Positions 58,377 through 64,000 of a stretch of 64,000 bases of DNA are shown in pieces; within the stretch, counting starts at the first letter, position 1; every line of letters begins with the position of its first letter. The stretch is from Astropecten irregularis (taxonomy: Eukaryota > Echinodermata > Asteroidea > Paxillosida > Astropectinidae): NCBI GenBank assembly GCA_963971285.1, contig OZ020254.1, positions 7,936,001-8,000,000 on the forward strand, given 5' to 3'. The translations under genes were made by a program, and so were the position numbers. The notes under the pieces are model-generated. The model was not told the origin of the DNA. It was given only the letters and a program-made list of their open reading frames with translations, and did no database searches.

Positions 58377-58523
58377 AGGGATGGACTTCACCAAACTCTT
58401 CGTAACTTACTATCAATCGTAGGACTTGCATTGAAGCCCTATGTGGGATATGCCCCCTTACGATGGGTTATCCTTCGTAGCTCGAGTTACGATCGATCTC
58501 AGGGCTTTGTGAAATCGACCCCA
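58377..58523. mobile_element. MITE family F, copy 5
   Basis: GGGATGGACTTCACCAAACT to TTTGTGAAATCGACCCCA, collinear with 49942. Confidence 0.92.
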
Positions 58524-58689
58524 GATCTCTCTCTGACAATTTCACAATGTTGTTCAATCATAAGATGTAGTGCTCAGCAGGCACTGATGCTTTCTACTGA
58601 GATGAGCAGTATATATCACTTTCCTGCTACAAACTGCACAACCTTTGAGATTTGCCATCCTGCCACCTTGGGACAGGCAGTGGGTTCGG

Positions 58690-59420
58690 CTTTCCTAAAC
58701 TTGGGTTAAGCTAAACTAACCCAGGGTTGAGCTTTTTGTTCCCTGGGTTTAACTTCCCTTAATCGGGGTTAAGATTTCCTAATCCGGGGTTCAGCTTTCC
58801 TAACTTGAGGTTGAGCGTTCCTAACCTGGGTTAAGCTTTCCTAACCTGGGATGAGCTTTCCTAACCCGGGGTTCAGCTTTTGTAACCCGGGATGAGCTTT
58901 GCTAGCCTGGGGTTCAGCTTTCCTAACTTGAGGTTGAGCGTTCCTAACCTGGGTTAAGCTTTCCTAACCAGGGTTAAGCTTTCCTAACTTGAGGTTGAGC
59001 GTTCCTAACCTGGGTTAAGCTTTCCTAACCTGGGATGAGCTTTCCTAACCCGGGGTTCAGCTTTTGTAACCCGGGATGAGCTTTGCTAGCCTGGGGTTCA
59101 GCTTTCCTAACTTGAGGTTGAGCGTTCCTAACCTGGGTTAAGCTTTCCTAACCAGGGTTAAGCTTTCCTAACTTGAGGTTGAGCGTTCCTAACCTGGGTT
59201 AAGCTTTCCTAACCTGGGATGAGCTTTCCTAACCCGGGGTTCAGCTTTTGTAACCCGGGATGAGCTTTGCTAGCCTGGGGTTCAGCTTTCCTAACTTGAG
59301 GTTGAGCGTTCCTAACCTGGGTTAAGCTTTCCTAACCAGGGTTAAGCTTTCATAACCTGGGTTAAGCTTTCCTAATCTGGGTTAAGCTTTACTAACCCGG
59401 GGTTATGCATTCCTAGTCCA
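58690..59420. repeat. Higher-order minisatellite, 184-bp period of ~20-bp subunits
   Basis: The basic unit is about 20-21 bp: AGCTTTCCTAACCTGGGTTA and variants (CCCGGGGTTC, TTGAGGTTGAGC, TTGCTAGCCTGGGG). The marker GCTAGCCTGGGGTTCAGC lies at 58901, 59085 and 59269, exactly 184 bp apart, so blocks of about nine subunits were amplified together. The edges (58690-58790, 59340-59420) contain single diverged subunits. Confidence 0.95.
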
Positions 59421-59681
59421 CTGTGCCTTAACCCATGAATCTGTTTCCTGCCTGTGTACAGACCCAGTGCTTCATTTGACCCAGGGCAAGGCAGCCCAGG
59501 GATAGCGCAGTGCAGTTTACCACTATGCAGGCACTGCAATCCTTCCATGAAAATCAGCCCACCATTATTTTGATGCGATATCTCCTATGTCTAAACCTAC
59601 AGATTGTTTTGGCCCATTTCCCCACCAGCAACACCAACCCAGGTTTTCCTCTATTAACCCCTCAATTCTCGTCCTTACACC

Positions 59682-59929
59682 CCAGGGGCCAATTTCATAG
59701 AGCTGCTTAAGCACCAAAATTTGCTTAAGCACCAAAAACCTTTGTGAATAAAACAAATATGCCAGCCAAAACTCCTTGTGAATGTTATGCTCAGCAAACA
59801 ATGGCTGAATACAAGTCAAAAGCAGTGAATATCACATGAAAATTTGGTTGCAATCCTGTTTGATCGAGGAAGACTTTTCATGCTTAAGCACATTTTGTGC
59901 TTAAGCAGCTCTATGAAATTGGCCCCTGG
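59682..59929. mobile_element. MITE family H, copy 2
   Basis: CCAGGGGCCAATTTCATAGA and, inverted, CTATGAAATTGGCCCCTGG, with TGCTTAAGCA in both arms; collinear with 9462-9709. Confidence 0.94.
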
Positions 59930-60809
59930 TCACAAGCTAAGCAGGGATAATAATGAACCCCAGGAAAACAGTCAATTTTGTGGGGCAGAATAACAGTAAT
60001 AGGATGGTTCCCTGTGCTAACCCGCAGTATCTCAGGGTTAATGCTAGTCATTTTTTTGCCCTGTGATAAGCGAGAAAAGGGAAAGGGATGCAATAGTCAT
60101 GAGCAATATATATCACATGGTATTGGGGTCAATAAACAGTGGTACACTGTTAATGTACAATAACTCAATAAGCAAACCAAAACTGTGTTTAAAAATTTGT
60201 TCACTTCATGCCTGTGTGAGATTTTTTTCAAGACGCAAACGAAGTGCTGGATATTCAAGTGCACAAACATTTCACTCATCAAAAATTGTTACACATAACG
60301 GGGACTATATGGAACATCTAATCAATTGATTTCCATTGACCTAAACCCTCTGGGCATTTGGCTAATGAAACCGCAGTTGAAAAAATACCATCCAACTCTG
60401 TGCAGTTTCACCACTCAGATTGCATCAAATTGATGATGGTAAGAATGTATCTGGGATGTTAGTGGCCACACCAAACAAAATCTGAAAACGCCAAGGAAAA
60501 AGCTGAAATTCAAAAGTTCTTATACTTTTGTACAGAGCAGGTGTACAAAAAAGCTGAAAATCGGACTTAAAAACCTAAACAAGCATTTCTGTAATCTGAT
60601 TTAAATTTAAAAGTCTCACATCCCTGATGTATGGACCAAGTAGGATTCCATCACAGACCATTGACAAGCAGCAATCCAAGACTGCCAAAAACAAGTCAGG
60701 AAAATGCGGGAAAACAGCGCTAACGTCTGCTCGTGGTATTAATGTTTAATTATTAAAAATTATTAAAAACCAAAGTCAACAATGATCTGCCTGTGCTAAG
60801 AATATGGCA

Positions 60810-61146
60810 CATAGAGTTAAATAAAAAAAACTCTATATATTCAATGTGCGTGTTGTCTGCACTCAGGCGTGGACGCGTGGCTGCCATCTTTCGTTGTGTA
60901 ACTTCGCAGGCGCAGTAGAGTAAAAATACCCGGATGTTACTCCGTGAATTAACTGCGCGTAGTGTGCATGACGCGACGGGCAATGCAATGTGTGGAACAT
61001 CCACTACCAGAAACGAACGAACTGGGGTACAAATGTGTACGCACAAACTGAAACGGGACGAGAGTTTGGTTGTATACAATGGTGCCGGCCATGGTTCAAG
61101 ATATCAAGCGCAGAGTGTACACTTAAGTTTTTTATTTAACTCTATG
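60810..61146. mobile_element. MITE family W with CpG-rich interior
   Basis: CATAGAGTTAAATAAAAAA at the left and TTTTTTATTTAACTCTATG at the right are inverted copies. The interior is CpG-rich (GGCGTGGACGCGTGGC, GACGCGACGGGC). Flanks ATGGCA and AATGGCA may be an imperfect duplication. Two overlapping frames longer than 100 codons cover it, probably only reflecting GC content. Confidence 0.82.
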
Positions 61147-62207
61147 GAATGGCACAACCTTTACCCTTGGATATGTACAAATGCTTATCAGAATTACACA
61201 AACCAAACTACATTGCTTCTCTGTAACAATGCTCCAATCACTCGACTCGATTGGAGTGCTCACAAACTACACTGCAGCGTGGAGAAAATCCAATCAATTA
61301 ATAAAGTTCACTGAATTTGGAGACCTTCACTTTATAATGAGATGCGCAGATTCAAGCCGTCGCTTAAATAGAAATTAGTTTGCTGATGCATTCCGTAGGC
61401 CTAATTAAGTCACTTGATTATGTTATGCAAAGTGACAGACTTATTGAATAATTTATTTGTTCAATCTGTAGTGGTAGATTACGTGAGTGGGTACATGTAC
61501 GTATATGCAATGAATGTCTGTGAGTTTAATAGAAACATGCATATACCGGTATACTCATCACACCTAAGCACACCTGCTCTGTGTGAGGTGAGGAGCGTTA
61601 CACTCTCTCTATCTGATGCTTATCACATCGGCTGGAGGCCCCAGGATGCATGGTGCAAACAAACAAACATTGAGTCGTATGTTGGCGTGAAGCTCACACA
61701 TGTCCACGCGATAAAGATGAAAGGGCAGACGAGCACGGACTTACACAGACTGTGCGGCCAACATGACGACACCTCCTGGGCAATTGTTCCCGACTGATTA
61801 AAAGACGCGAATAACAAAACGGGCTCGGGTCTGTCTTGATCAATCCCAGACAAGTGATTGATTAAATATGAACAAAAAGTACACAGTCACAATGTAGTCA
61901 CGGTGTGAAAATAAGTGTGACTGACTGTACCATAGTGAACACATGTATGTCACTTTCACATTATATGCATGTTCAAACTACAAGCAAAAGGAACCAATAG
62001 GCCCATTGACTAGATACATTCACCCGTTCAATGTGACGTCACTCTGTGTAACTCTATTAGCCTTCTCCTGTTCTCTTCACACATTGCATTTTAATACAGA
62101 AATTATATTCATTGATTTTTATTTTTCCCAACAGGTGAATTCCATTAATTCAATTATGACTATGACATGCCCTTCACCGATGTGTACTGTATTTATTAAC
62201 ACTGCAT
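61147..62207. other. Unannotated stretch
   Basis: A 127-codon plus frame (61414-61797) has no recognisable domain or splice context. No repeat family matched. Confidence 0.35.
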
Positions 62208-62575
62208 GCTCAGTGTGTTTGGGCATTTATATAGCGTTCTTACACACAAGAAGGGTATCACAACGCTTCACACTATTATTATCCCTGGTTATCTGGCCCA
62301 TTTACATTCCTGAAACAATCACAGCTCCCTGGGGAGTATACAGCCTGCAGCTGCCTGCAAATCGCGCAGGGCTAATCAAACAAACAAAGCCATCTCTACC
62401 CTCACAGGTCCCCATTTACACCTGGGTGAAGAGGAGCAATATGTGATAAAGCATCTTGCCCAAGGATGCAAGCACCATTAACCCATGGCTGGATTTGAAC
62501 CCACAATCTGTAGATTGACAACAAGATCTTGAGTGCGACACACCAGACCACCAGGCCACAGTATCCCATAATAAA
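62208..62575 (-). mobile_element. tRNA-derived SINE (V4), near full length
   Basis: Minus strand: A-box-like GGCCTGGTGGTCTGGTG, B box GTGGGTTCAAATCCAGCC, body CTTGGGCAAGATGCTTTATC and CACCCAGGTGTAAATGGGGA, and the 3' region AACGCTATATAAATGCCC. The central and 3' motifs resemble a widespread animal SINE body. The 167-codon plus frame here is its antisense. Confidence 0.8.
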
Positions 62576-63243
62576 TGGCTGTTGTTTGTTAAGTTGTGGA
62601 TATTTCCCATTAAAATAAACTCATTACCAAACCAGGCAACCAAACCATTTTCAGCATAAATTTTTAAGGTATTCAGATAATTCAGATCATGAATGTTTGT
62701 CCAAGGTTCAGGAATGGTTTCATATTATAAAGTCTCTAAAAAGAGGATCGTAAAAATGTTTGCACCCTGATACTTGCAGTTTGTTTGAAAGGTTTTTCAC
62801 TTTTCATTTCATGAAAAAACAAATCAACATTCCAAAGGACAAATCCTGGAGGATCTATACCTCCTTTGCCTAAGAATTTATTGTACTTATTTAAACTGGT
62901 ATCCAATTTCTAAAAGAGACAGAAGGCAGCTGCCTGAAGAATCTATGTCACTTTTGTCTCCTCTTTTGGGAGTTCATCCAAAATAGACGTACCTCAGGGA
63001 AAAAAAGTATTACTCTTCCACAAGACATAGAATGTGCTGAGGATGAAAATGAAGCCGACATTCTGTACCGACTGATTTTAAGAAAAAAAGGCTGTAATGA
63101 CTGTAATTACAAGGCTCTCCTTTACCATCGTTTTCTTATGACTGGAGGAAATGTGCTAATCAATTACTCAAATTATTTAAGGTAACCAATTCATTTTCAA
63201 ACTAGCCTAAGAAATAACAAGAAGCTTCAAGTTGAGCCTTTTA

Positions 63244-63547
63244 CAAATGTAGTGATAAGAAAGATTTGAGGCTTTGCATGGTGACAATTGGAATGTGGAT
63301 CGGTTTGCAGAAACACCATAAGAACTGTTGGTACTTTTGCACATCTATTTCGTTCGCATTTCTCATAAGGTCTTACCTCTTTGACTAGCCTGCTCTACAT
63401 GTAGGTCTCCTGAAGAGCCTAGGACTAAAGCAGGGCAGCAGGCTAGTCAAAACATTGAGACCTTACGAAAAGTACGAAAGTACGAACGATTCTTACATGG
63501 TGTTTCCGGAAACCAAACACATACCTTTGAACCAAATGTAGTGATAA
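63244..63547 (-). mobile_element. Complete short retroelement J with 15-bp target duplication
   Basis: CAAATGTAGTGATAA occurs exactly at 63244-63258 and 63533-63547 and brackets a 274-bp element. The two halves are inverted: GGTTTGCAGAAACACCAT ... AAGGTCTTACCTCTTTGACT and AGTCAAAACATTGAGACCTT ... TACATGGTGTTTCCGGAAAC. The centre carries a degenerate hammerhead-like core flanked by GGTCTC/GAGACC. The exact duplication indicates target-primed insertion as a unit. Confidence 0.88.
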
Positions 63548-63940
63548 CCAAATAAATTGAATTATATACTGTAATTAGAAGGGATACAGTTAAAACTCAT
63601 CCACGGATGTAATCTAATTGATTCCGTTCGTCCATCCACCTATATTCATTAACATTTAATGCAAATTACTTTATGCGTCACCAAGCTTACAAAATCAATA
63701 CTACTTCAATATTGTCCATTTCTACTCAGAGATTGCAAAAGGGATTATATCGCACCATGTTCCCACGGTAATTAAGGTTCAGAACACCAAAATCATACAG
63801 TTGGCAGGTTGAGCAGTGTCAATTAAGGGCAATATTTATATGTTAGTAGAGTCTTTAGCCCGGAGTGGTAATGATCAAATGATTATGTGTTGTCTATCTC
63901 TCAGTGCCAGCAGCCAGACGTACACCACAATATATTACCA

Positions 63941-64000
63941 CTGGGGACAATTTCATGGAGCTGCTAAGCACAAAAATTTGCTTAGCACAAAAATGTCTTG
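63941..64000. mobile_element. MITE family H-like, cut by window end
   Basis: CTGGGGACAATTTCATGGAG followed by CTGCTAAGCACAAAAATTTG matches the left end of family H, with one TTAAGCA shortened to TAAGCA. Confidence 0.75.

Noticed and set aside
61414-61797. 127-codon plus frame
   Set aside because: No recognisable motif, upstream promoter or splice evidence; length alone is insufficient in a window of this size.
61943-62446. 167-codon plus frame, the second longest of the window
   Set aside because: Its right half is the antisense of a tRNA-derived SINE (62208-62575), and no coding features were seen.
1-64000. Retrovirus, LTR element, Polinton or other capsid-bearing fossil; CRISPR array; toxin gene
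   Set aside because: None recognised: no paired long terminal repeats, no recognisable polymerase, integrase or capsid motifs, and no regularly spaced CRISPR-type repeats.

Overview
The window reads as non-coding DNA of an animal nuclear genome, AT-rich and packed with short, non-autonomous transposable elements. No long open frame, no recognisable conserved domain, no rRNA gene and no convincing functional tRNA gene was found. The repeat style (TTAA-ended and palindromic MITEs, tRNA-derived SINEs with AAT-type tails, short retroelement copies carrying hammerhead-ribozyme-like cores) suggests a marine invertebrate deuterostome. My best guess is an echinoderm (sea star or sea urchin), but that rests on general familiarity, not a database match.

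Protein-coding evidence is thin. The best candidate is a first coding exon on the minus strand at 43003-43123: an in-frame upstream stop, an ATG with A at -3, 40 codons, then ACAG|GTGAGT. A second possible minus-strand first exon at 36728-36755 ends in the same splice phase. If they belong together, a gene starts near 43.1 kb and runs leftwards, and much of the left two thirds would be intron. Weaker exon-like pieces lie at 9816-10058 and 10245-10448 (minus), 12178-12305 (plus), 28656-28759 (minus) and 50107-50321 (minus). No product could be named for any of them.

Repeats, left to right: a 60-bp minisatellite beside a MITE (1.1-1.9 kb); TTAA-ended MITE families, here called A, B, C and Q, scattered throughout, including an A/B chimera at 3.7-4.0 kb; terminal-inverted-repeat families F, H, I, N, O, P and singletons T, U, W, X, Y; the perfect-arm palindrome family E (five copies, twice nested in or abutting other elements); a tRNA-like element inside its own inverted repeat (family G); conventional SINEs (V) at 32.8, 40.5, 46.2, 46.9 and 62.4 kb; hammerhead-bearing short retroelements (J, R) at 11.2, 11.5, 16.5, 28.9, 29.9, 36.3, 47.9 and 63.3 kb; hairpin-rich K elements at 27.6, 53.6 and 54.4 kb; a hexanucleotide array grown inside an N element at 52.5 kb; and a higher-order minisatellite with a 184-bp period at 58.7-59.4 kb. 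Summing the listed lengths, roughly a quarter of the window is recognisable repeat.

The elements give a relative history: G inside A (34.1 kb), E at the edge of I (15.5 kb), E inside J inside a GTT microsatellite (28.8-29.1 kb), D inside an F-like element (38.2 kb), G inside Y (55.7 kb). No retrovirus, LTR element, Polinton, CRISPR array or toxin gene was recognised. Family letters are labels for this report only. Everything between the listed features is sequence in which I see nothing that I can support.
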